The position numbers and the translations under genes are program-made. The notes under the pieces were generated by a model that was given only the letters and a program-made list of their open reading frames with translations, was not told the DNA's origin and did not search any database. From Saxidomus purpurata (Eukaryota; Mollusca; Bivalvia; Venerida; Veneridae), in NCBI GenBank assembly GCA_022818135.1, contig JAFMSR010000003.1, positions 10,085,976-10,149,975 of the forward strand: DNA of 64,000 nt, in the 5' to 3' direction. Below, one piece after another: positions 38,599 to 50,257 of the stretch. Each line of letters opens with the position of its first letter. Position 1 is the stretch's first letter.

Positions 38599-38728
38599 CA
38601 AATTCAACGCTGTGAATGATAACATGGATCACAATTTAAAAGAGACAGCCATTGTGAAAAGGGATTTAATAGAGTTTTATGAGAAGCTATTTCCAAAACA
38701 GTCACAGTTTGAACGTGCATTTTCATAA
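38599..38728 (+). CDS. Stealth CR4-type terminal exon (GNPTAB-like), partial gene
   Basis: A strong acceptor (polypyrimidine TTCTTTCAG) at 38590-38598 is followed by 130 nt ending in TAA at 38726-38728. After the first split codon it encodes KFNAVNDNMDHNLKETAIVK, then RDLIEFYEKLFPKQSQFERA, then FS and stop. This matches the Stealth CR4 block at the C-terminal side of GNPTAB (KFVCLNDNIDHNHKD, then DFYESMFPIPSQFE). The preceding exons should lie upstream; the 500-N gap at 37318-37817 may hide some. A reading that starts at 38528 looks like a signal peptide, but it runs through the intron tract and is better explained by the splice site. Since this C-terminal piece precedes the N-terminal exons at 46539, it belongs to a different copy. 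Confidence 0.62.
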
Positions 38729-41700
38729 CTAATTTTGCATGCAGCAAGTTTTTCAAAATAAGCCTTACAAATATGAGATAATATTACATTTCGTCAGGGC
38801 ACTTGAACAGTGACAGTAATGGTTGCATTCTGGTCATTGGTCTGGTCACTGCTAGCTGTGCATCTCTTCGTTGCACTCTACCTTCGAATCTAAATCAAAG
38901 ATGTATTAGTTTTAAAGTAATGTACTGATAAAAAATGAGTGGTTAAATTGTCGAGGGATCACTGTTTATGACGTACATTGTTTTTTTAGTGTTCTCTATA
39001 AACACGCAAGATTTGATTAACCAAATGAGGAAATGGCACCTGGTAAAGTGGTAATTATGAGGTTATCTTAGTGAACTTCTGATATTGTAAGTTTCATTTG
39101 ATCATTTTTTACAGCATACGGCAAATGAATATGCAATGAAGCAACTAAATATAAAATTAACTAATCTTTTGATTATGAAACAACTCCTATCTTTGCATCT
39201 CTCATGAGTTAAGAATGCCAGTATTTCTTCTGATGAAAAACAGTTAAAAGACCAGATAAAATGCATTTTTTGGATAAATGTTTCTCTTTATGCATTTCAT
39301 AGTCAAATTAAGGTTTAGTTTAAACATTGTTTATTTCAAACAATTTATAGATAGCAAAATTTGTATTTTACACATACAATACATACATACTTAGTGCATG
39401 CTTGAAAAACGATTAGATTCCAAAACGTCTGAAATGTACTTAAACTTTTGAGAGATTATTGTCTTATCGCTTTAAGGTTTGATTCTCCAAATCAAAACCT
39501 GTATTAATTTAGTTTTATTAAGAGTCATGCACTGAGGGGTGAAGATTGACGAGGGATCACTGTTTATGACGTGCATTGTTGATTCTTTTTAGATTTTTTT
39601 TACCTGAATGTTAACTCTTTTCATAATCAAATACTCATTATAAGCTTGGAATGAAAGAAGACATAATAACACAATACATTGTATTGAACTAAAAATAGCT
39701 TTTATTTAAGATATACTGATATGAATCGAAACTAGGAGTACGTTTCTAATTAAACTACAACGGCCATGCAAATACAAGTATTTGGTTCATTGAAACAATA
39801 AGGAATAATGAATTGTGTTATCTATGTATACTGTTGTAAATTATTAAATGTCATTTATCACATGTTTGTTTATTTGTTGCCATAAGAATTATAATGTGCA
39901 TCCCGTATTAGATGTTACAATGACATTTGAAACTAATATTAATGTAACTTAGATGGACATTTCTCTACAGCAGCCGCAAAATAGACTGGCACACTAAACA
40001 TACCTCAAAACTGGGACTCAGTGAGTTATTAACTTTCACATCTACCGATTCATGATGTTATGATAATTCAGTGCCTAGAATAAATTATATATATATATGT
40101 TCAGGGTTCTTTTCTTATTCAATTTGAATAGTTAAAATGGGCCTATTGTGAAAAATGCGTTCGTTTTCATTTATTTTGTTTATGTTTATGAAAAAGATGC
40201 TATAATAAAAGCCAACAAATCTTCTATTTTTCACTGTATCGCTTTCTTTATGGATTTTCCTCCGACTTTAATGGAGAATTTAGAAAATCACAGTTTTTAG
40301 AATCAAACGTTTGTACCTACCTGACAAAGTTTCTAAAGTTTACTTTAATATTTTAAAAACATGCGAGAATTTAATAAAATATACAAATGAATTTTGGATA
40401 TAAAAGCATACAAATGATTTGTAAAGTTTGGTTGGAACACAGTCCCGTAACAACACATAAATTCCACACTTTGAACGTATAACAAAAGGTATTTTGAAAT
40501 TAAAATTACGCATTATTTTTTGGGGTTTTGTGGTGAAATACATGCATTTTTTTGGTTGTGTCTAAAAAAGAACGCAATCAAGTAAAACAGCATACAAATG
40601 GTCGCTATGTAGGCTACAATTTTTTTCTGGGTGAATGGGCAAAGTTTGACCTAAATTTAGGACCAATCAAATTTACGAAGCGCAGTTTATTGAATATGTT
40701 TTTCACGGCTGAAATGGAAGCTGTCGATCTAAAGAAAAACTGCATATTCAACCACGTCCTTGAGGGCGGTGTAAAGTATTTTGAATACAAAAGAAAATTT
40801 AGCTATATACGCGAGGGTATGAATAGTTTCGCGAGATACCAAATTTAAAATTATCATCTTTTCACAATGATACTCTCTGGGACATAAAGTTCGATATGTA
40901 CACACACCGCCATGATGGCATCTTGCTTTCTGCCATTTTAATGTTGTTCATTTCAAGAAAGTTTGTGCTTTGTCGTATGTTATGAGATAATGTATTCATG
41001 CTAGATTATGCTTTCCTTTAGTCAATACATATCTAATTGAATATTTTCTTGCTACTAACCATCCTTGTTTTGCCATATCTTGTCCATTCCATTTCCATTA
41101 ACAACATACAGTACACGCATGTAACAAAATTAATGTTATTAAGAAAGATGCGTCATTGATTGGAGCTTGCGAAGTTGTAACACACATACTTTTTAATAAG
41201 CTTGATAATGGAGAACAAATCGAAAATTGAGAATATTCACTCAATTAACAAATGTATTCGCAGCTATTACTTTTTCGTGTAAATATTTTAGTGAGAATAT
41301 TGGACTTAGATTTTCAGGTCAAGTTATGAAGTCATATACAGTGTTAATGTATAGCATTCAACATGTATCTTTGTAGACTTATAGTCATCGTCCTATCAGT
41401 ACGTTGTGATAGTTCTTTACATTTAATAGTTCTTCATGCATGTAATTCAGTTAGAAAAGCGATGGAGACATTATATTTTAGCACTAAATATGGTTTTGTC
41501 AGGGCCAAATCAAGACAAAATAGCTGAGGTGGTAAAGCGCATATAAAGTCAAGTAGTTGGCACTACGTATTTGAATGTTCAGAACTAGAAAAACTAACCA
41601 ATAAGGCGACATAATAATAAAGCCAGCATGTTATTTTATGTTCCTCTATAACGGGAAAGGGTCCTAGCACCTAACAAACCAAATGTACTTTTAGGCTAGC

Positions 41701-41791
41701 ACTACCATTTTTATAAGTAATAAATTCCCCGACTTTTGCAAAATGAATATATTTCATCAAAGAATTGATAAAACTAAGCCACAACTTACAG
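38729..41791. other. Between Stealth pieces, no clear gene
   Basis: The longest frame (40552-40848, plus) is Lys/Phe-rich and matches nothing I know. AT-rich, with ATATATAT at 40088. Confidence 0.45.
38940..39590 (+). repeat. Direct ~42-bp repeat 600 bases apart
   Basis: CGAGGGATCACTGTTTATGACGTACATTGTT at 38951 recurs at 39550 with one change; flanks are weakly similar. It lies just past the Stealth CR4 exon. Confidence 0.6.
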
Positions 41792-42021
41792 TTTTCTGTA
41801 AAATGTTGCTGACTACGTCACCATGGACGAAACGACTACTTGAATCACCATTTATTTTAAGACGAAAGGCGGGTCATTTGCAGATGTACATTGTAGCAAT
41901 TATAAAGAAGTGTGTACTTCACAGTTTCCATGAGGAATTTGCCAAATTTCCGTTCTCAATTCAACATTTAGTACACGATGAACACATTATGAGTTTGTTT
42001 CATCTGCGCAAGTGGACATAA
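41792..42021 (+). pseudogene. Diverged Stealth CR3-like segment
   Basis: After a possible acceptor (CAACTTACAG ending at 41791), an open frame runs to TAA at 42019-42021. Part of it, KRLLESPFILRRKAGHLQMY followed by HSFHEEFAKFPFSIQHLVHD, lines up by eye with the CR3 block of GNPTAB ([20 protein letters not shown], then FPEEFDKTSFHKVRHSEDM). The F.EEF.K..F...H..H.E pattern is kept. The diagnostic HMPHM has become HLQMY, and the tail stops early at HLRKWT. That fits a decayed gene copy. It could also be a chance resemblance; a profile search would settle it. Confidence 0.4.
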
Positions 42022-42229
42022 CTACACTAGATTATTGACTAGCTGTGTGAAAAGAGAACAAGGTTTGTATAATTTTAATACATCAAAAAAGTAAGACTTG
42101 CCGGTACGAAATGTTCATCTTCAGTGCATAACATAGCCGTTCATCTAAAGAAAGATGCTGATTATGAAATAGCCTACGCACTTAAATTTAACAAAAAATA
42201 AGAAATCCCTTTTTATGCATTCAAAAGGG

Positions 42230-42680
42230 ATAGAGCATATTAAAACCACCTGTCTGTCCGTGAGTCTGTCGTTTTCGGTCAGTAACGTTTTCATGCATGA
42301 TGGGATTTTCATATAACATAGCTTAGATGTTCAACACACGACGTGTCGTGCAAGACTCACGCTCCTACCTCAAATGTCAAAGTCAACACTTAGGGTTTAA
42401 AAGTAACGGAAATCTGTATTTATGCACACACTTGTGTTCGGACTGCAACAATGTCATGCATTCGAAAGTCTTAAAATAACTTGTCACAAGTAATCAGCCC
42501 AATAAAACGATGTGTCGCGAACAAAATCCTTAGCCTGGCCTCAAAGGTCAAGGTCACTCTTAAGTCTTGAATGTAATGAAAGCTTGTATTTGTACATTCG
42601 TTTATGTCCGTAACTCTGTCATACACTGAAGAATTTAAAAGTCACACCTGGAGTGTAATGGTGGATCAATCAACCTGGTT
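42230..42680 (-). repeat. Inverted relative of the 2036-2600 repeat
   Basis: It carries the reverse complements of the same blocks: ACGACGTGTCGTGCAAGACT, CTACCTCAAATGTCAAAG, and GCACACACTTGTGTTCGGAC. About two and a half units. Confidence 0.65.
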
Positions 42681-43439
42681 ACGGTCAATAAGCAGTGAAG
42701 TATTTCACAGAGTCATTAAAATGTCAGGGTTGAACATTTTGTTTCAAAGACTTAGTATGAAATTCCTATCTATCTGAGAAATATCTATCATACACAATTA
42801 AGGTGGAGAATGCATGTTATTTTCTAAGCACAAAGATGTTCTGATATTCCTTTCCAATGAAATTTTCTAAGGTAAAATTTTCCAACCTCTGCCCTGAGAT
42901 TTTGTTTTAGGTAGATGGAATCAGAGTAAGATTGTTTTAATTTCTAGGTATATGTATCCTAAAGTCAGACTCGGCCCTAATCACATGTGAATTCCATCCG
43001 TTTTTTTTTCATACAGGAGATACATGTAATGCGTCGTACTCCTAATCTTCAATATTGATGACAGTGAATTAGTGTATCAGGTATTTAAGTCAGCTTGTTC
43101 ATAATGCTAGCTGATCATTAATCCTCAAGATATAACACGACTGAAATAAAAGTACGTACATTTTGGGTGTTATTCAAACATATAGTTTATTGTAGTTCTA
43201 GAAATATGAATATTTCCCATGTAGAATAAAACATGTATATAAATTAAATTATCTCTGACCTCATGTTGAATTGGGTATTGGCTAGGGTATTATTTAAATG
43301 GTGTTTTTTGCTTTTGCAAAATGATTTTTAAATGAAACTACGCAAGATTTAAAATTACAAAAATAACAAGATAAGGGAAAGTCTTTAAGTCTTACATTAT
43401 CTAGTTGAACGTACACAATTATATTGGACTTCTTAGCTG

Positions 43440-43825
43440 TGTCACGTTATCGTAAATGTACTGTAGTTATACCAACTGAAAGGTACAATCTTGTTGACCA
43501 TCGTGACCCTAAATGCAATCCCAAGCTTCCTCTCTACACAATCTACCATTACACCAAGTTTTATTGCAATTAGTCATTTTTAACCTGAGTAATTGAGCGG
43601 AAACCATTTTTCTATTTTTAGTAACAGTGAACTTGAACTTGAGCATAGTGATCCCAAATTCAATCGAAAGCTAACTATTTACGCAAGCTACCTACATACC
43701 AAGACTCATTGCAATTGGTCACCCTTTACTAAAGTGATTGAACAGAAACCAAATGTTTAACGACCACCACCCGCCCGCTCGACTTACGACATGGCTATTC
43801 TAATAGCCAGGTTTTTAGGAAAATT
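43440..43825 (+). repeat. Tandem-repeat element remnant with terminal hairpin
   Basis: Two imperfect ~160 bp units (anchor ATTGCAATTAGTCA / ATTGCAATTGGTCA) end in CCCGCCCGC and the hairpin GGCTATTCTAATAGCC (43793-43808). Layout as in the HINE-like families. Confidence 0.55.
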
Positions 43826-46538
43826 CCTGGTTAAGGGGGGTCATTGCTGAAATTCAAAACAACAAAACATTTTATTGACCCTGTTTTTTATGGAGACTAA
43901 CATATTGCTAGTTAATTTCTGGAAAAATAATGATGGGTCAATGACTTAACTTAACTGGCAGCAGCATCAGCAACAGCGTTACCATAATTGTCCCACTATC
44001 AACATTCATAACCATAACGATCATCACCATCGTCATCCTCAACCGTATCAGTTTAACCTCATCACAAAAATTGGAGGCCAAGAACTTCTATTTCCTGATG
44101 AATGCGTTTTGCTAGGTGACAGAATATGACCTAACCGACATCAGCTTATAACTCCATATACGGACTGTCAAATAAACAGACGGCCCTTAAATGAACGAAG
44201 GATGTGCAAACACTTAACAAACGCATTAGCAACTGCAGAGTAATAATTGCCGAGCATAAAAAAGCACGGTCTGGAGACAACCACGTAATAAATTACCATT
44301 ACTTGTCAACATTTGCAGTGGTATGATTATCCATCGTAAATAACTACAATTACACAATGATAAATATACGTCGAGAGCCTTTGGTTTGTATCTTTGTTCT
44401 GACTTGAGTTGGCCCCTCAATACATTGTTCAAATAGTATGTTTACATTAACATGTACGTTTAAAGTTACGCTGGTTAGGTCTAATAGGAATATTATAACA
44501 CTGAATGCGTACTTTAACACTGGTTCACTGGCAAATCCACACAAGGATTTCATGGTTGTCGTTCACTGCTCCCATAATTCTACTAAAAGCAACTTGGCTT
44601 TTCTTTTGATGGAGATTAGCTGCAAGCGGTACAAGGAAGAGACAAAATTCTAAAGAGCACACATTGGAAGACCACAAGAATTTCTATCTACAAGTCATAA
44701 ATTATCTGAAATGAGGCGGTCCTATACAATGTCTTACATTTGATCTTTTGTTAGATAGTATTTACCACCTTGCCACAGTGACATGTTTTCCTTAAAATAA
44801 TGCATTTCGCTCGTTTGGTAAAAAAGTAGTAAAGTTTATAACCATTGACCTTGTGATTGAAACTAGTGCTTTACTTGACAGTTTGTAATATATTTTGATT
44901 ACCTTGCCCTTTGATTATAAACTTTTGTTATGCTCAACGCATCTTAAGCACAAACTACTATTTTTAACTATGAAAAACAAAATGTTTTTCGTTAAGAAAG
45001 TTATTTCAAATACCTTCAGAGGACTAGTTAATATCTGGTTAATTATCAAGATAGCACAATTGACTAGGGTTAGGGTTCGGTTTAAATAGAATCTCGTTCT
45101 ATCAAATTTATCTTCGAGTGCAAATAAAATTAAATTTATTAAAAGTGTTGAGAGACGGAGACCATTTGGTGCACATTTTATACTTGCTCTATTGATACAA
45201 TGTATACTTTATGGGTTGGATGACGAATACCAAAGCTTAATCTTATTTCATTGGTCGGTAAAGAAACGCCAATACTCATTAGTTGTGTCAAAAGTGCACA
45301 AGAATGTGAAGAATTTCTGACAAAGTGTAACACCATCGCCATTAAAATGGCAATATCAAACACCACATACATCCTAATTATCAAACATTTAAATCTTTTA
45401 TACATGTACATGTAATTCATTTTAGACAAAGGTCGTGTTTTCTAATACTTAACTATCAAATCGTTATTGTTAGGTTGCTTTTTCCAAGTGCATTGTTTAA
45501 TTCATTTTTGCAAATCATAACAGTACAGGAATGAAGATAAAGAAGTTGTAAATAATCGTTTTATAACTATTCCCGTCTCAAGTAGACAAAATGAGACAGG
45601 ATAAAACAAGCGAGCAAGAAATTATACAGGAGACATGTAGGAAAAGAAATAAAACATACAACGGTATTGAAATTATAACGACATATCGCTGCATTATACG
45701 CAATTAACGTTAAAATGTAATCTATTCTGAAAAGCTGTGTCAAAAACAATGCTTCAGTATGTCACAAAACAACGTTTTGCACAAGCTATCTTCCATAATA
45801 ATTAAAAAAGGTTTCATAAGTTTGCTTACAATTAATACATTTATAATATTAATGAGTTTGAGCTTCAGTGCACTCAACAAATTTACAACCGATTCATATT
45901 TGATGTAGCTGGCGTTCCCTCAAACTCAATTTCTTGAGAAAAACAGAGGTACAAATGTATTGAAGATAATAAGTAATGTATATAATATGCATTTGGTGGA
46001 GAAGTTGGTTGGTAAAATGACTTGTATGTTGGCAAACTATCTTTTACACGATCTATTTTATACAGATCGGGGGAAAAAGTAACGCCAAATAAGGCTTAAC
46101 TAAAACTCTTTCTTGATCATTAGATAAGAAGGTGTCCCGGTTTGATGTATTAATTAAAAAAAAACAACGGTATTGATAGTTCTATTTTCTTCTTAGTCTG
46201 ATAGTGTAGCATTTTGTGAACTTTCAAAGTACAGCTTTGATTCCAGTTTGCTTAGTGTCTGTTATGCACATTTAGTCCTATAGAAAACAATTAAAAAAGT
46301 AGTTCTCTATCAAATTCGTCTATACTACTCAAATGACTGTAAAAAGTATTAGTAGATCTCCCATTTCTTAAAGATGGGCAGTCTATCACGAAGGCGACAA
46401 GACCTGAGAAACTCTTCATTACTTTTGCTTTGACTCGCTAGTAATTTATACGTGCAGTATAATTTGTGCATGACATGTCATGCAGTTTGATGAATTTTCC
46501 CATTTCGCATTGTGGTTGATCTACCCAAATCAAGTAAA
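43826..46538. other. Upstream of the Stealth N-terminal exons, no gene seen
   Basis: AT-rich with short unsupported frames. The promoter of the Stealth gene should lie near 46300-46538, but no clear motif is visible. Confidence 0.45.
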
Positions 46539-47548
46539 ATGAAAATTTTAAGAATTTGTCTAAGAAAAAGAAAGATTTTCTTACATGCAGTTTCTTGTGT
46601 TATACTTTTAACAGGGTTATTCCATTTGATCGTAGATTTTATGCCAGATACATCACAATTTGAAATGGTAAGTACATTTATCACAATATAAGTATGACAT
46701 ACTGAAAAAAAATAAAATTTTTATGTAATATCTTTTTTTCTCATAATAGGATCTATCGTTCTTCACTAATCCTGGAATTGAAGACCAGATTTGAGGCCAT
46801 GTAGGAATCATGTTGAAATTACAGATAGTAAATAAAGGAATTATTTTAGAAAAAAAACAACGTTTATTTTGTTTTTAATGACTTGACCATTTCTTATTCA
46901 TTTTGAAATTCAGGTTCAGTTATTTAAGTCGAGCTCAATGCAAATCGAAATGACAGCGACATTTCATTTTTTAACTAGTGTGATGTTGTTTAAACAGGTG
47001 AAAATCGAAAATTACATAAAACACTAAAAATAGTAATGAAAATTATTGACAAATTAGTACCAAAAAGAATTTTCTAATATACGGATAAAGACTAGTAATT
47101 AATTAGTTTTCATTATATCAAAAAAGATATTCAAACAATTTCATTTATCAAAGATGATACTCAGTTAACTCGGTTAACTTAGCGGCAGTACATCAGGCAT
47201 TAACTAAACATATCAATGTTCTGCTACTCTGATATATCATAATACCTTTTATTTTTGGTAACTTTTGCCTATTATTATTATATAACATCATTGGGTTCGT
47301 AGCAATAACAAGTATATAAATTAGATTTTATTACGCCTTTTGCAGATATGTTTGCAGATGGAACAGTGTGTTAACACTTCCATCTCTTACACAATGCCAC
47401 TGAAACTGGATACTGAACCCGAATACAAGGAGCCTGTTTACAAATACCCGGTTGATTTGGTTTATTTATGGGTAAACGGTTCTGATCCAAAATTTGTCCT
47501 AGAAATGAAACGTCAGAAGGCTTTGGAAGATGATGACATGTACAAAAG
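46539..47548 (+). CDS. Stealth-family (GNPTAB-like) phosphotransferase, first two exons
   Basis: Exon 1 is 46539-46667 (43 codons, donor GTAAGT). Exon 2 is 47346-47548 (acceptor CTTTTGCAG, donor GTAAAA, ends phase 2). Both are phase-compatible and give 110 aa. The N-terminus reads MKILRICLRKRKIFLH, a basic cytoplasmic tail, followed by a hydrophobic span (AVSCVILLTGLFHLIVDF). That is a type II signal anchor, as expected for a Golgi enzyme. Exon 2 contains YPVDLVYLWVNGSDPKF, the Stealth CR1 signature, compare PIDVVYTWVNGTD in human GNPTAB. The family transfers sugar-1-phosphate, for example GlcNAc-1-phosphate to lysosomal enzyme glycans or to capsule polymers. The later exons (CR2-CR4) were not found downstream, where LINE insertions fill the sequence. 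The gene may continue beyond them or be truncated. Confidence 0.75.
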
Positions 47549-48159
47549 GTAAAACAGCTGTATAATTATTCCAGCAGTAACCATTATTTTCTTTTGTACA
47601 ATGACGGACCCGTTCCAGACACCCTTTGAAAGTGCGCAATATTTCGGATAGTTAGATTAACCAGGGTTGTGAACTATACCGTTTTATGAATCTTCAGTTT
47701 GGAACAAAAATGTGCTGATAACTATTTGATCACAAGATTAATATTTCCAAGGTAAACACGCTTTTGAGGCATTTTATTACTTTTATGATTTTATTCTGTG
47801 ATTAACATCGCTCTATTTGTATTTGTTTTTTTTAAGGTCTTCCATTTTATCCTCAATTCAACATATTTATAACACAAAGGTTCCTCATGAAGAGACTATG
47901 TATTCTTAAAAAGATTCTATGATTTTGTCTGAAGTATTCTTAGGGTCACTGAAACAGGTAAATAGAGAAAAATGTGGAAAAATTGGACTTGCTTATATGT
48001 TTGTTACAGATTTTTGTTCTGGTAATTGTTAGTTTTATTGCTATGCCACAAAATAAGGGTGTATTAAAATTAACCCAAACATTTTATGATCGTTTGTTTA
48101 TCCAGCTTTTGGTCAGATATGCGTATTTAGCGTATTTTACGACACCATGGTTTTACTTT

Positions 48160-49480
48160 AACTTAAAACTAAATAACAATAACAATAACAAAGTTTATTC
48201 AGCATTAAGTAATATTACATTACTTCTAGCCTACATACAATTAATGCAGTGACAAACACATTGAAAATTTAACATCTACGGTCTTAAAGAAAAAAAAAAA
48301 GAAACAAACATTGGATTTAGATTTCTCAAAGCAGAAGCATAGTTATTGCAATAAGGTTAATACAATAAATAATTATCTTTCTAGTTTATTTCTACGACTA
48401 GTGGCAAAATGCAAATATTTTGAGAGGAAGGCGATTTCTTTTTTGTTTCTCGACTTAATGAGATTATCAATTTTTTGCAAAGTAAGCCAGGTAAAATAAT
48501 AGGGTTTTATGTATATTTTGCGTAAATCTGAATAAAAAGGACATGTTAATAGAACATGATATTCATTTTCTATAGTTTTAAAAGTACAAAATTTACAGAT
48601 TCTTTCAGATCGTGCTATGTTATGATACCGTCCTCTATATATTTCAAGATAATGGGATGATAATCGGAATCCTGTTCAGATATTGGTAGATCAAGTTCAT
48701 CATCCTGTATATTTTCGTAATTATCCTCCTCAGTATCCGGATTTATATTAACATTTTCACCAAATAATGAATCAAAAAGTTCATGAAGTTCATTATTCCT
48801 ATATTATTATTTTTTGCATTCTTCTTTTTGTAACATTTTTTTTTATAGATTTCCAAAACTTACGAGGTTGATTAGTTGCAATATTTTCGAGTTTACGACA
48901 TTCAATCAATTTATATTTATATTTTGCTTCTGATTTTGTTTTATCATATTTTGTACGCATTTTTACAAAGTTTTATTTATATTTTCGTCTTTGTTATTTT
49001 TGACAAATAAGTTTCTTGCCCTTTTATATTCTTTCTTCGACGAATAGCATTCATCGTTAAACCATTTTTGCTTATATTGGATTGTGTTATTATCATCATA
49101 GAATATATGTATGTCCTTTCCAAATGTGTCCAGCGCATTTTTTATATAGACTGTGACTTATTTTGATTAAGATTGATAAACGTATTATCATTTAGAATGG
49201 TATTTTAAAAAGTCTCCACTTTTCCTTCAGCACATACAATTTTTCTTTCTGTTTTTAAAACATTTGATTCTTAACTATTTTTATTATTACTATTTTTTAT
49301 ATAAAAACTAAAACGAAGTGCCGCATGATCGGGTAAATTTGACCATTCATCAATATCAAAATTGCTAATCGTATAGAGATTTTTTGTGTCAATAATCAAA
49401 ATAATCAACTACAATCTCTGCTGAGGGTACTTTTATTTAAAGTGTTTTCTATTTTACGACACTTTATTTCTACCGACGTG
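48160..49480 (-). mobile_element. Second LINE copy with the reverse transcriptase deleted
   Basis: On the minus strand it starts in the endonuclease end (VDYFDY near 49405, then NLPDHAALRFSFY), continues with KWFNDECYSSKKEYKRARNL and PRKFW, then ELDLPISEQD. It jumps without the reverse transcriptase to RICKFCTFKTIENEYHVLLT then CPFYSDLRKIY, the C-terminal Cys/His motif. It ends in AT-rich GTTATT-like units near 48170-48190. Each block has a counterpart in the LINE at 50088-54650, but identity is low, so they are related families and not a recent duplication. Confidence 0.8.
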
Positions 49481-50257
49481 TAAATAATCTAAGGTATTCA
49501 AAAAAAACTGAAAAGCGATTATTAAAAAAATTTAAAAATCTAAAACATTTGATAAAAGGCTAATTAAGAAGTAATTGCTTAATAATTCATGTAATGGTTC
49601 TGCCCTAGGTGGCCAGAACCCCACCTGCCGAAAACTAACAATCACAATGTATATAATGAAATAATAAGAACTAATGAAATAGATAAATTTATATTCGGAT
49701 GTAAGAATGTTTATATTGGTTGTTTGAAGATACGCAACAGTATCAACCAATAAGATAGGTCGATGCAGAATTAGACTAATCAAAACGTCTGCTTCATGCA
49801 AATGTTCAGTGATGACTTAAAAATTGATGCGTCCAAAATAGTGACTATTAAGATTATAACGAAGATCGATGAAAAGACGAAAAATAGGGCATAAGAAAAC
49901 CCGTCCTATAACATATATAAGCTGATTTTAGAAAGCACGCTTTTTCACTATTAAGTGTATTTGCACACCTGAATTATGATGAAATAAGGTCGTTGTCACT
50001 TTTATGGCAGAGAAAATTTCACTTGAAAAAAACAATACCTGTTCAAAACTATTGAGAGCGAAGCAGATATTATATAATGCGTTATAACAAGTCAAGTCAA
50101 GTCAAATAGTTTATTGGCATAAACATTACAATGTTCATCGCCACAATATACCGAGGCGGTTCAATATAACATAGGTACATCAAATTACAGAAAAGTATGA
50201 AAATAATGTATGGTATGAGTTTCAACATATATAGTTAATACACACATAATCAATGTC

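Noticed and set aside
38528..38728. A small secreted peptide beginning MSMIAYASFVILFYLCFL
   Set aside because: The hydrophobic start is the polypyrimidine tract before a strong splice acceptor, and the rest matches Stealth CR4. The exon explanation is better.
40552..40848. 98-aa Lys/Phe-rich frame between the Stealth pieces
   Set aside because: No family features, no splice context, AT-rich composition; probably chance.
45066..45080. TAGGGTTAGGGTT, telomere-like
   Set aside because: Only two units; not an interstitial telomere array.
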